Source: Synechococcus sp. SB0662_bin_14
GTDB lineage: Bacteria > Cyanobacteriota > Cyanobacteriia > PCC-6307 > Cyanobiaceae
DNA: 64,000 nt
Direction: 5' to 3'
NCBI GenBank assembly: GCA_009840445.1
Contig: VXNS01000021.1
Span: forward strand, 1 to 64,000
A model generated the notes under the pieces. The model worked only from the letters and a program-made list of their open reading frames with translations, did no database searches and was not told where the DNA came from. Positions 1 to 7,609 of the stretch are shown here, in pieces. Position 1 is the stretch's first letter. Each line of letters begins with the position of its first letter. The position numbers and the translations under genes are program-made.

Positions 1-256
1 CTGTGTTTGGTGTCGTTCACCACAGCTAGCAACATCGAGATCAATCCTTGCAAACTCTTAGGGATTGTTTACACTTTATTCCTCACGGCGCATATTCCTC
101 ACGCCACACGCCATTCCCGTGTCCCCGTCTTGTTTGATGCTTCAGAAGGTTCCAAGTGTGTGAAAAGAAGACGAGACTGACGCCATGGACTGACTTGCAT
201 GAACCCCAGGCTGGAGCGGCTTGGCCCAGTTCTTGTCCACGGGATGTCTCCGGTGC
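1..256. other. Intergenic stretch at window edge, no gene seen
   Basis: I see no convincing coding region here. It lies downstream of the pseudopilin operon, whose last gene ends at 257. An 11-base direct repeat (TATTCCTCACG) occurs at 77-87 and 93-103. Nothing ties it to a function. Confidence 0.5.
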
Positions 257-952
257 TTAATCGCCGGTCTTCCCCTGGACTGAGTCTGCCACCGTCAGGC
301 GATGGAGACCCACCACGGCGCTGGCGGTGGAATCCTCCTGGCCCTGACTGATGCGAACCGTCGCCAGTCCCGTGGCAGGCTCCATGCAGACGGACAGGGG
401 AAGGGCAAAAGAGTTGCCCACCTCCACGCCCCCGGCCATGGGGCATTGCCGCCATGGGGTTTCTGGAGGCTGGAGCCCGTCAACGAGCACACGGCTCAAG
501 AAAGACTTCCGGCTCCACACACCCGCCTTGGTGAAGGCTGGCCCACAGCGCATCAGCACGCGGCCGGCCCAGATGCTGGAAGGGGGAGGCCCAATGGCGT
601 AGGTGATCGGCCCGGCTTTGGTGGCAACGACCAATACCGGCTGGCGCTTGCTCATGGAGCAGCGATGCTCCGCCAAGCGCGGATCCGTCAACACGTCGTC
701 TCCCTGGACCAGGTCGTGGCGGATCAGATCCAAGGCCCGCTCCCGCTCTTGCCGCTGCCGCCAACGCTCCGCCATGCGCCCCACCAACTGCCCGTCCGCC
801 AGCAGGGCGTTGAAGCACACCAGGGCCAGCCCCGAGGCCACCAGCAACACGATGAGCAACTCCATCAAGGTGAAGCCGCTGGCGCCATCCTGACCAGCAC
901 ACCGCTGTCTGGCGCGGAGCGACCAGGCCCTGGACTTACTTGTCCTTTTCAT
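257..952 (-). CDS. Pseudopilin with type IV prepilin signal (GspJ/PilW-like)
   Basis: About 231 residues. The N-terminus has a basic leader, then the prepilin peptidase site G-FTLMELL and a hydrophobic alpha-1 helix of about 20 residues, the signature of type IV pilins and type II secretion pseudopilins. The remainder is a variable globular domain with several cysteines. It is the last gene of a minus-strand operon and its ATG lies 17 bases inside the end of the preceding pilin gene. Such minor pilins prime or cap pilus fibres in the inner membrane; in cyanobacteria they serve motility, adhesion or DNA uptake. Which of these applies cannot be read from sequence. A longer in-frame start at 1018 would bury the leader, so 952 is preferred. 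Confidence 0.8.
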   Translation of the reverse strand: MKRTSKSRAWSLRARQRCAGQDGASGFTLMELLIVLLVASGLALVCFNALLADGQLVGRMAERWRQRQERERALDLIRHDLVQGDDVLTDPRLAEHRCSMSKRQPVLVVATKAGPITYAIGPPPSSIWAGRVLMRCGPAFTKAGVWSRKSFLSRVLVDGLQPPETPWRQCPMAGGVEVGNSFALPLSVCMEPATGLATVRISQGQEDSTASAVVGLHRLTVADSVQGKTGD

Positions 953-1487
953 GCTTGATGCACTTCCTTTTGTCGTTGTCGTAGACGCCTGTGCGGACGG
1001 TGCCCAGGGGCAGGGCAATCACGAAGCAGCGTTCCATGGTCAGGTCCCTGTGACCCACCACCACGGTGCCGCCTGCGCCGCTGAGCAGTCCCGTGGGGCC
1101 AATCTCCAGATCCCGGGTCATGGTGGTCGTGATGCGCAGACCCGGCGCTGTGGCGGTGAGGTCGTTGATGCCGGAGCAGGTGGATGCGGAACTGGTGAGC
1201 GGCTCGGCCCAGCCGGAGGCGGTCAAAGCCATGGCACAGGCTTTGCCCTTGGCCACCGCCCCCGCCCTGGACACCTCCAGGCCGTGGAACAGGGACTGCA
1301 CGGCCCCGTCACGACGTTGCCGGGCCAACCAGTTCTGACTCCTGGGCAGCACAAGGCCCGCCAGCAAGCTCAGGAGAACGGCGGTGATCAGCAACTCCAC
1401 CAGGCTGAAGCCCGCCTCCTTCCGCGCCATGGCCTCCCGAATCTGGCCCGGTGGCCATGGCGGCGGCGTCACAAACGGCTTCGTCAC
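936..1487 (-). CDS. Pseudopilin, GspH/FimT-like
   Basis: 183 residues from a GTG start whose bases overlap the TGA stop of the upstream pilin gene (GTGA), implying translational coupling. An alternative ATG at 1430 gives the short leader MARKEAG directly before the cleavage site G-FSLVELLITAVLL, more typical of a prepilin. After the hydrophobic helix comes a basic stretch (LARQRR) and a beta-rich domain, the usual GspH/FimT layout. It sits between two other pseudopilins in the same operon and is probably a minor component of the same pilus or pseudopilus. Confidence 0.82.
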   Translation of the reverse strand: MTKPFVTPPPWPPGQIREAMARKEAGFSLVELLITAVLLSLLAGLVLPRSQNWLARQRRDGAVQSLFHGLEVSRAGAVAKGKACAMALTASGWAEPLTSSASTCSGINDLTATAPGLRITTTMTRDLEIGPTGLLSGAGGTVVVGHRDLTMERCFVIALPLGTVRTGVYDNDKRKCIKHEKDK

Positions 1488-1951
1488 AAGGCTTCATCAC
1501 AAATGGAACCTCTTCTCTCGAATGCCAGCAGGCGTTCCCGCGGCGCTGGCAGGTTGGGGGAGGAATAGCGGATGGCCAGAGCCGGTGGCGCATCGTCCAT
1601 GAACCACTGGCGCTCCACGGTTTCCGGCAGGTCGTGGGGGAGGGCCGCCAGCCCCTGCCGCAATTCAGCCAGGGGCATTTCACACGCCCAGGGCGCCTTT
1701 GCTTTCAACGTCTGAATCACGAAGCCCTGTTGCCGCTGCAGATCCTGCTCAACGGCATCCAGGAGCGCCTGTCGTTGGTTGGCTTGTCGCACCAGGGCCT
1801 GCCCCTGGCTCCAGCCCCTGAAGCTGCCGGCCAGGGCAAAGGCAAGAATGCTGCTGCTCACCACCACCTCCGCCAGGGTGAAGCCGGCGCTGCCCCTGGG
1901 GCGCTTGGCGCCGTGGGGCCGCAAGGGCTCTCTCTTCAGGACGGGCATCAT
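1484..1951 (-). CDS. Pseudopilin, GspI/PilV-like
   Basis: 155 residues. After a 22-residue basic leader it has the prepilin motif G-FTLAEVVVSSSILAFAL with the conserved Glu at +5, then a coiled segment and a small globular domain. The ATG overlaps the stop of the upstream small membrane-protein gene by four bases (ATGA), and the stop overlaps the next pilin gene by four. The three consecutive pilin genes recall the GspH-GspI-GspJ minor pseudopilins, which assemble as a tip complex; the subtype assignment is inference from N-terminal resemblance. Confidence 0.82.
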   Translation of the reverse strand: MMPVLKREPLRPHGAKRPRGSAGFTLAEVVVSSSILAFALAGSFRGWSQGQALVRQANQRQALLDAVEQDLQRQQGFVIQTLKAKAPWACEMPLAELRQGLAALPHDLPETVERQWFMDDAPPALAIRYSSPNLPAPRERLLAFERRGSICDEAL

Positions 1952-2139
1952 GAATTCTCCCGAGCCTGGGCCTCAGCCTCGGCATGAAGCTGGTCCATGC
2001 GTTGATTGTGGTGAGCATCAGCCTGCTGCTGGGCAATCTCCTGGCGCGCCACCCGCTGGTGGCGCAGTTGGGCCCAGGTCTGCACCGCCGCCGCGGTGCC
2101 CCAGAGCACGAGGGCGGTGATCAAAGCCAACGGGAGCAC
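1948..2139 (-). CDS. Small membrane protein in pilin operon
   Basis: 63 residues: one N-terminal hydrophobic helix (residues 1-20) followed by a Gln/Ala/Glu-rich, probably helical tail. I do not recognise a family. It lies 21 bases after the LCP gene and overlaps the next pilin gene by ATGA, so it is almost certainly co-transcribed. A single membrane anchor with a cytoplasmic or periplasmic coiled tail could serve as an assembly accessory, but this is only suggested by context. Confidence 0.6.
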   Translation of the reverse strand: MLPLALITALVLWGTAAAVQTWAQLRHQRVARQEIAQQQADAHHNQRMDQLHAEAEAQARENS

Positions 2140-2160
2140 GGCAAAGCCTGCAACTGCTCC

Positions 2161-3162
2161 TCAGGGTTCCCCGGTTTGGGTGTCGCTTTGCTCCATGGGC
2201 TGGAGCGATGGGGGAATTGCAGGAGGTGAGGCAATGCCCAACGGCAACCCGCCTTGTGGTATGGGGAGGGGTACAGGCCCGGGGGGGACAGCGCCTTGCG
2301 GCGGGGAGAAGGCAGGCCCGGATTGGGGGGACGTGTCTCGTCGAGGGGCGGCGGCAGGCTCAGGGGGGAGAGCCCCTTGCTCCGCAAACCAATAGCTCAA
2401 TCCCCTGTAGTAGCCCTCGCGACCCGGCAGGGTTTCCAGGGTGACGCCGCGGCTGGAAAAGGCCCTGGCAAGGGCGGGCAGGGCTTGCAGGTCTAGGTTG
2501 GTGACGAGACGCCCCGCCTTCGCCTCATCCTCCAGAACCTGCTTCAACATGGGCAAACGCGCCCAAATTCCAGGGTTCCGAAACACGTCGTCCAGGGCGT
2601 TGATCACCTGCTGACGCCGTTCCAGTCGACCGATGTCCCCGGAGAAGCCACGCCAGCGAATGAAGTGCTCCACCTGCTGACCGTCAAGCCGCTGCCGGCC
2701 CGGTTGCAGGTCGATGAGTAAGTTCTGGCTCCGATCACGGTAGACCATCCGCATGGGGACCACGACCGTCAGACCGCCGATGGCATCCACCAACTCAGCC
2801 ACAACCCCCTCGTGGACCACCACCAGATAGGGGAAATCGGCATCCACAAGGTCGGCAACCTGCTCTTGCACGGCCTCAGCACCGGCCAGGCCGTAAAGCT
2901 CGCCGATTTTCCAGGAGCCAAGGACCTTGTTGTTGGTAAAGGTGTCACGGGGGATCTGGATGATCCGCATCTGGTCCTGCTCCATGACAACAGCAGCAAC
3001 CACGTCGGCATTGGCGCCGATGGGGTCGATGCCCAGCAGCACCACGTTACCCGGCCGGTTAAAGCGGTTACGCGCTTCTGGCGAGAGGACCAACTGACCT
3101 CCCCAGAACACCAGCACCAGCAGCAGGGGCAGCAACAGCCATCGCCACCGGGAGTGCAGCAA
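2161..3162 (-). CDS. LytR-CpsA-Psr (LCP) family protein
   Basis: 333 residues. A membrane anchor (residues 8-28) precedes the LCP domain, with the conserved segments LLGIDPIGANAD (43-54), IPRDT (70-74), the region around DAIGGLTV, and the Arg-rich stretch before the end of the domain (IRWRG...IGRLERRQ). LCP enzymes transfer undecaprenyl-linked glycopolymers onto the cell wall; in cyanobacteria the substrate is unknown and polysaccharide attachment is the likely role. The last 60 residues are Pro/Gly-rich and low complexity. It is the first gene of an operon continuing into pseudopilins, linking an envelope glycopolymer enzyme to a pilus-like structure. The gene diverges from the secreted protein at 3296. 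Confidence 0.85.
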   Translation of the reverse strand: MLHSRWRWLLLPLLLVLVFWGGQLVLSPEARNRFNRPGNVVLLGIDPIGANADVVAAVVMEQDQMRIIQIPRDTFTNNKVLGSWKIGELYGLAGAEAVQEQVADLVDADFPYLVVVHEGVVAELVDAIGGLTVVVPMRMVYRDRSQNLLIDLQPGRQRLDGQQVEHFIRWRGFSGDIGRLERRQQVINALDDVFRNPGIWARLPMLKQVLEDEAKAGRLVTNLDLQALPALARAFSSRGVTLETLPGREGYYRGLSYWFAEQGALPPEPAAAPRRDTSPQSGPAFSPPQGAVPPGPVPLPIPQGGLPLGIASPPAIPPSLQPMEQSDTQTGEP

Positions 3163-3267
3163 GACGTGCTTCAGGTCGACCTTCAGTTGACGGGAGGCGG
3201 TTCACCATAGTTTGACGCAACAGGCGCCGAATATGAAGCGCCAAGGACCGGTTTCCCGCTCTCCGTT

Positions 3268-3284
3268 TTAGAATGCGTTAGAAT
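3268..3284 (+). promoter_or_regulatory. Duplicated TTAGAAT boxes before secreted-protein gene
   Basis: Two TTAGAAT boxes lie exactly 10 bases apart, just upstream of the ATG at 3296. Either could act as a -10 element. No good -35 is visible. They may be alternative start sites or a helically phased binding site. Confidence 0.3.
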
Positions 3285-3295
3285 AAGATCCTTGA

Positions 3296-3826
3296 ATGAG
3301 AATCCGTTCCATGCCGATGACCGGCAGATCCAGGCTCTGGCTTACGGTTGCTGTGTTGCTGGCGCCCCTGTCCCCGGCCCTGGCCCAAAGCACGGGGGAG
3401 TTCTCCATGGTGCTCAGTTCCACCTACAACACCACCAGCCTGAAACACGAGGGCACGGTTTTCACGGCGGGCAGCTTACAAGGCAGCGCGACCGTGACAA
3501 GTGGCAGTGGTTCCCTGTTCCAGCAGGGTGAAAACTTCTTGCGGTCTTGTATTGTGTCTTCAGAACGATCCGAAGACGGTCTCAATTTGAGGTCCCATTG
3601 CACACTCACAGAGGCGGGGGAGGATGGTGGAGATCAAGTCTGGATGTCGGTCTACAGAAATCAGGGGGACCCCATTGGCGTCGCCCAGGACGGGAGGGGC
3701 CGCACAGAGTTTGTTGGCGGCACGGGAAAGTATACGGGCATAACGGGTCACTGCGCCTATGACGTCCAATACCTCATCCCGAGCCTTGGTGTACTGATGG
3801 CGGACTGCAACTGGAGCAAGCCCTAG
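3296..3826 (+). CDS. Secreted protein, barrel-like fold, tandem copy 1
   Basis: 176 residues with a clear Sec signal peptide (hydrophobic core about 14-27, cleavage after PALA at 30). The mature part is a small beta-rich domain with four cysteines and the segment GGTGKYTGITGHCAYD near the end. GGTGK(Y/F)xxxTG is seen in allene-oxide-cyclase/dirigent-like eight-stranded barrels, so such a fold is plausible, but the function is unknown. The next gene (3926) is a paralog of the same length and cysteine pattern. There is no good Shine-Dalgarno sequence; an in-frame ATG at 3311 is an alternative start. Confidence 0.75.
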   Translation: MRIRSMPMTGRSRLWLTVAVLLAPLSPALAQSTGEFSMVLSSTYNTTSLKHEGTVFTAGSLQGSATVTSGSGSLFQQGENFLRSCIVSSERSEDGLNLRSHCTLTEAGEDGGDQVWMSVYRNQGDPIGVAQDGRGRTEFVGGTGKYTGITGHCAYDVQYLIPSLGVLMADCNWSKP

Positions 3827-3925
3827 ACAGACACCGGGGAAGGCCCAATTCCGTCATTCCCCCATGCCGCCGTTGGATTCCTTCGGTAATGCTACGCTGG
3901 GCACTGTTCTTTCTACGGAGTTTTC

Positions 3926-4441
3926 ATGGATTTCCTTCCCAAATCTACCATCTGGCTTATCGCGGCTGGCCTGGCGACGCCCCTGTCTCCTGCCCTCGCG
4001 CAAACTGGTGGTCAATTTACTCTGGCGGCAAGTTTCGCCTACTCCTATGAACAGATTCAACATGGCAGCACAACTTTTACGGGAGGCAACCTGGAGGGTG
4101 GCGCCACCATTGTCAGCGGTCAGGGCGCTCTCTTTCCAGCGGGCCAGAATTTTCTCCAATCCTGTGTGGTGTTCTCGGAAGAGTCCGCCGGTGGTCTCAG
4201 CCTGACGGCGCCTTGCACACTTACCGAAACGAAAGAGTATGGCGGAGATACGCTGTTTTTCGTCTCAATCAGGGACCAGGGAGGCGTGGCTGACCCTAGC
4301 AGTGGGGGAGCGGGCCGCATGAACCTGGTGGGGGGCACCGGCAAATACGCCGACGTTACTGGCCAGTGCTCCTACGAGACCCAATATCTCAATGCAAGCA
4401 CCCTCGTTACCACGGCGGAGTGTGCCTGGAGTCAGCCCTAG
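3926..4441 (+). CDS. Secreted protein, barrel-like fold, tandem copy 2
   Basis: 171 residues. The signal peptide ends at PALA-Q (cleavage after residue 25). The mature domain aligns end to end with the preceding gene: a TFTGGNLEGGATIVSG segment, a cysteine in QSCVV, CTLTE, GGTGKYADVTGQC and a terminal C-x-W-S-x-P. The GGTGK motif suggests an allene-oxide-cyclase-like barrel. The pair probably arose by tandem duplication followed by clear divergence in the N-terminal half. Export to the periplasm or outside is expected; the ligand or activity is unknown. Confidence 0.75.
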   Translation: MDFLPKSTIWLIAAGLATPLSPALAQTGGQFTLAASFAYSYEQIQHGSTTFTGGNLEGGATIVSGQGALFPAGQNFLQSCVVFSEESAGGLSLTAPCTLTETKEYGGDTLFFVSIRDQGGVADPSSGGAGRMNLVGGTGKYADVTGQCSYETQYLNASTLVTTAECAWSQP

Positions 4442-4549
4442 GCCAATGGCCCTGCTGCGGAGCGTCAGGTCAAGTTTTATGATCCGGAGGGAGAAAAGAG
4501 GGGATTTGCCGGTCGAGTCATGGGATCCTTGTCCCCATGTGTCGTGCCG

Positions 4550-4759
4550 ATGGCCATGTACCCCCACCAGCCCCTGAAAAGCACCCCGCGCCGCTCCTTT
4601 CATATCGATTACATCGACCCCCTGGGTGGCCCGGGAACCTTGCTCATGGAAGGGTTAAGCGTTGGGGGAACCTTGAAGGACGCGGAGCGGCGCTTCCCTG
4701 AGCTCACCATCACCAGGGTCTATCTGCAGGCCAAGGATCTCAAACGGGTTGGTTCCTAG
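4550..4759 (+). CDS. Small hypothetical protein
   Basis: About 69 residues from the ATG at 4550 (4520 and 4556 are in-frame alternatives). No signal peptide. The central part, FHIDYIDPLGGPGTLLMEG followed by DAERRFPELTITRVY, looks like a compact alpha/beta protein rather than random translation. I do not recognise the family. The frame ends ten bases before another open frame begins, inside the run-up to the exported protein at 4842. Confidence 0.5.
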   Translation: MAMYPHQPLKSTPRRSFHIDYIDPLGGPGTLLMEGLSVGGTLKDAERRFPELTITRVYLQAKDLKRVGS

Positions 4760-4841
4760 AACCTGGGGACAGGTGGAAGTCGTTACCCTGGACAAACCCT
4801 TCCCCAGGTGCTTCCCTAGGGCTTCCATCCCCACCATCACC

Positions 4842-5423
4842 ATGACGCGACCTGCTGTTGGTTGGTCTTTACTTCGCCAACAAGCCAGGCGCTTCCCGTC
4901 AGGCTTGATCCTTGTGTTGGCTTGGAGCGCATTTGCGCCATGGACCACACCCCTGTCGGCCCAAACTGAAGCTGGCGTCTGTGAGGAGCTCAGCGCAGTG
5001 GGCGGTGAAACCAGCGTCAGCAAAGCGATTCAACTCAATAACCCGCTGACGGTGGTCTTTGGCCGTACCAATTTCAATACGGACTTCACGGTCACAACCG
5101 TGTACCAAGCCTATTGGGTGAATTTCCAGAGCGACGAGGTCCATGAGCCTGAGCCCAATCAGGACGGGGACGAGGAGGGTGTCGTCATGGAGATGGAGAA
5201 AGACCTTTTTCCCGTGGTCTCCTACCTGAAATTCAGTGATCGCACCAATTTACAGATTTTTGGGGACAAGCTCTTGCTGGAGCCTGGCGAATACCGCCGC
5301 CTGGGACCTTTCTACCCTCCCCAGGGCAAGCTGGTGACAGAGGTGAACGTGAAAGTGGGCTCCAGTTCCCGACTTCAGGCATCGGGACTCCGTTACACCA
5401 TTTCCGTGGACGGCTGCTTCTAG
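4842..5423 (+). CDS. Exported hypothetical protein
   Basis: 193 residues from the ATG at 4842, chosen because it places a standard signal peptide at the N-terminus (hydrophobic residues 20-34, cleavage near PLSA-Q at 39). The mature region has two terminal cysteines (VCEEL near the start, DGCF at the end) that may pair, a run of acidic residues (EPNQDGDEEG) and otherwise beta-rich sequence. No family recognised. Together with the two preceding secreted genes it forms a cluster of exported proteins. It converges on pepA with a 25-base gap. Confidence 0.65.
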   Translation: MTRPAVGWSLLRQQARRFPSGLILVLAWSAFAPWTTPLSAQTEAGVCEELSAVGGETSVSKAIQLNNPLTVVFGRTNFNTDFTVTTVYQAYWVNFQSDEVHEPEPNQDGDEEGVVMEMEKDLFPVVSYLKFSDRTNLQIFGDKLLLEPGEYRRLGPFYPPQGKLVTEVNVKVGSSSRLQASGLRYTISVDGCF

Positions 5424-5425
5424 CA

Positions 5426-5442
5426 CCCGCCCCTGCTGCGGG
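5426..5442. terminator. Weak hairpin between convergent genes
   Basis: CCCGC and GCGGG pair around a 7-base loop in the 25-base gap between the exported-protein gene and pepA. There is no T-run on either side, so terminator function is only a guess from position. Confidence 0.25.
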
Positions 5443-5448
5443 CCTTCA

Positions 5449-6969
5449 TCAGTCGTTGGCGGCATGGGCGGAGACCCACTCCACCAGTGTGCGCACCCCG
5501 TAGCCAGTGGCGCCGGCAGGATTGTCCCCATGCCCCTTATCGGACCAGACGGTTCCCGCAATATCCATGTGGGCCCAGGCAACGCCTTGGCTCACGAACT
5601 CCTTGAGGAACAGAGCGGCAGTGATGGCGCCACCGGCACGGGGGCCGGTGTTTTTCAGATCGGCAAAGGGACTCTTCATGCGCTCCAGATAAGATGCCGG
5701 CAACGGCATCCGCCAGAGACCTTCACCGGAGCATTGGGCGGCCTCCAGCAGGTCCGCCGCCAGCTCATCATCGGGGCTCCACAGGCCGGCCAGCTCGTCC
5801 CCCAGGGAAATCAGGCAAGCACCGGTCAGCGTTGCCAGATCCACCACCGCGTCCGGTTTCAAGTTACAGGCATAGACCAAGGCATCGGCCAGCGTTAGAC
5901 GTCCCTCTGCGTCCGTGTTGTTCACCTCGATGGTAATGCCGTTGCTTGCCGTGATAATATCGCCAGGGCGAAGGCCCTCACCGCTGACCATATTTTCACA
6001 GGTTGCACTAATGAAATGCACCTCGACTCCTTTGGGCTTGAGTTGAGCAATGGCGCGGGCCGCACCCAATACTGCACCACAGCCCCCCATGTCGTATTTC
6101 ATCATTTCAATCTGGGCGGCGCCCACTTTCAAGTTATACCCTCCCGAATCAAAGGTGAGCCCCTTCCCCACCAGTGCCAGACACCGCTTGACCGGCTCTT
6201 CCGAGCGGTAGGTGAGGTGCAGAAACTTGGGGGGAAACCCGGAGGCCTGGGCCACGCCCAGGTAGGAGCCCATTCCCAGACGTTTGCAGTCTTCCCGCTC
6301 CAGGATCTTCAATCCCAAGCCGTGATCGTCCGCCAACTGCCGAGCGGTTGCGGCCAAGGACAGGGGGGTCACCACGTTGGGTGGAGCCGCAACCAGCTCC
6401 CTGGCCAACTCCACCCCGGCACAGACGGCCTCAACCCGCTCCAGAACGGCGGCTTGGGCGCCTGGACAGATGATCCGCACATCGTCCAAGGCAGTGGGGG
6501 CGCCTTCCTTGCCCTTGCCACTGGTCTTGTCCCCGTTCTTGCCTTTCCCCTTGAAGCGCAAGTCCTTAAACACCGCCAACCGCACCGCCATGGCCTGCTT
6601 CCGTAGCGCCGCAGTCGGCTCCAACTCCGCCAGGGGCAGGTCCAGCACCAAGGTCTTGATGAGTTGATCCTGGGTAGTCCGTGCCGCCCGAACCGCAGCT
6701 TTTTGCAACCCTTGCAGACTGTGGGCAGAGCGTTCCCCCAATCCCAGCAGCAGCACGGTTTGAGGGGACCCACCGAGGGGCTGGAGGACCAGCGCCTCAC
6801 CGGCATTGGCTTTGAATTTCCGTTGGCTGACCAGGTTGGCCAGAGAGACCCCAAGGCGTGCGTTCAGCCCTGTTACGCCGGCATCCAACTCATCGCTGAA
6901 CAGCCCCACTGCCAGAGCCGCCTCCTCCGGCAGGGGAGCATCCGCAGGAGTGAGATGCAACTCCACCAT
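5449..6969 (-). CDS. pepA: Leucyl aminopeptidase, M17 family
   Basis: 506 residues from the ATG at 6969. The C-terminal catalytic half has the M17 hallmarks: GKGLTFDSGGYNLK with the metal- and substrate-binding Lys and Asp, and the NTDAEGRL signature with metal-binding Asp and Glu. The N-terminal domain is variable and includes a Lys/Gly-rich insertion (KGKGKNGDKTSGKGKEG). The family forms cytosolic hexamers with two metal ions that release N-terminal residues from peptides. Length is normal. An in-frame start at 7023 would add an unusual 18-residue extension. Confidence 0.95.
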   Translation of the reverse strand: MVELHLTPADAPLPEEAALAVGLFSDELDAGVTGLNARLGVSLANLVSQRKFKANAGEALVLQPLGGSPQTVLLLGLGERSAHSLQGLQKAAVRAARTTQDQLIKTLVLDLPLAELEPTAALRKQAMAVRLAVFKDLRFKGKGKNGDKTSGKGKEGAPTALDDVRIICPGAQAAVLERVEAVCAGVELARELVAAPPNVVTPLSLAATARQLADDHGLGLKILEREDCKRLGMGSYLGVAQASGFPPKFLHLTYRSEEPVKRCLALVGKGLTFDSGGYNLKVGAAQIEMMKYDMGGCGAVLGAARAIAQLKPKGVEVHFISATCENMVSGEGLRPGDIITASNGITIEVNNTDAEGRLTLADALVYACNLKPDAVVDLATLTGACLISLGDELAGLWSPDDELAADLLEAAQCSGEGLWRMPLPASYLERMKSPFADLKNTGPRAGGAITAALFLKEFVSQGVAWAHMDIAGTVWSDKGHGDNPAGATGYGVRTLVEWVSAHAAND

Positions 6970-7033
6970 GGCGTTTGCCTGAAAATGTTTAGTTGTTGAG
7001 CCTAGCTTAGCAAACGGCATCAACAGCCCTGTC

Positions 7034-7609
7034 TCAATCCGCCAGCGCAGTGAACGGGGTTCGCCAACGACCTTGCATTTCCCGATTGAACGGGGGCTGC
7101 CAATAGTGGATCAGCCGGGTCTCCTGGGCTCGGCGTGCTGTCCGTTGTGACGGGGCGTCACACCAGAACCGCACCGAGACGGCTGCGGTGAGGTCCACCG
7201 TTTGTAGCACTTGCAGGTAACTGGACAGGTAGGCCTTGCAGTCATGGCTGCCCTTCCAGCGCCTTGCCGCTTGACCGGTTTCACCCACGTACAACAACAG
7301 GGAATGGGGCAGGTGGGAGGCGTCGTCAACGACGAAATAATGGGCAGCCCCCTGGTTGGGGGGCTCCGGCCAGCGCCAAAAGCTCAGCGGCTGGGGAAGC
7401 AGCGAGAAGGGGTCAATGCCGTAGGGGAGCAGGGAATCCTGGGCAGTGGCAAACAACTGCCCCTGGTGGCCGCTTTCCCCCAAGCGAGCAGCCTTCTGGT
7501 GGCTGGCCACACCAGCTTGCCAGCGCCGCAGTTGATCCTGGCGCAGATGCAGGTGACCACCAACCAGGTGGCTGTCGTCTCCTGTGGGAAACAGGCTGGG
7601 TTGGATCAT
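7034..7609 (-). CDS. GIY-YIG nuclease-like protein
   Basis: 191 residues from the ATG at 7609, which overlaps the TGA of the HhH gene (ATGA). The GIY-YIG fold is seen as LLLYVGETG (104-112), the Arg/His stretch RRWKGSHDC (116-124) and a C-terminal E-T-R-L-I-x-x-W-x-P-P-F-N block (163-175) carrying the family's catalytic Glu and the Asn. The first strand is LLLYVGE rather than a textbook GIY. Family members cut DNA with a single metal ion (UvrC, homing and structure-specific nucleases). Coupling to a double-HhH protein suggests a two-subunit DNA-processing unit resembling UvrC split in two; that is inference. Confidence 0.75.
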   Translation of the reverse strand: MIQPSLFPTGDDSHLVGGHLHLRQDQLRRWQAGVASHQKAARLGESGHQGQLFATAQDSLLPYGIDPFSLLPQPLSFWRWPEPPNQGAAHYFVVDDASHLPHSLLLYVGETGQAARRWKGSHDCKAYLSSYLQVLQTVDLTAAVSVRFWCDAPSQRTARRAQETRLIHYWQPPFNREMQGRWRTPFTALAD

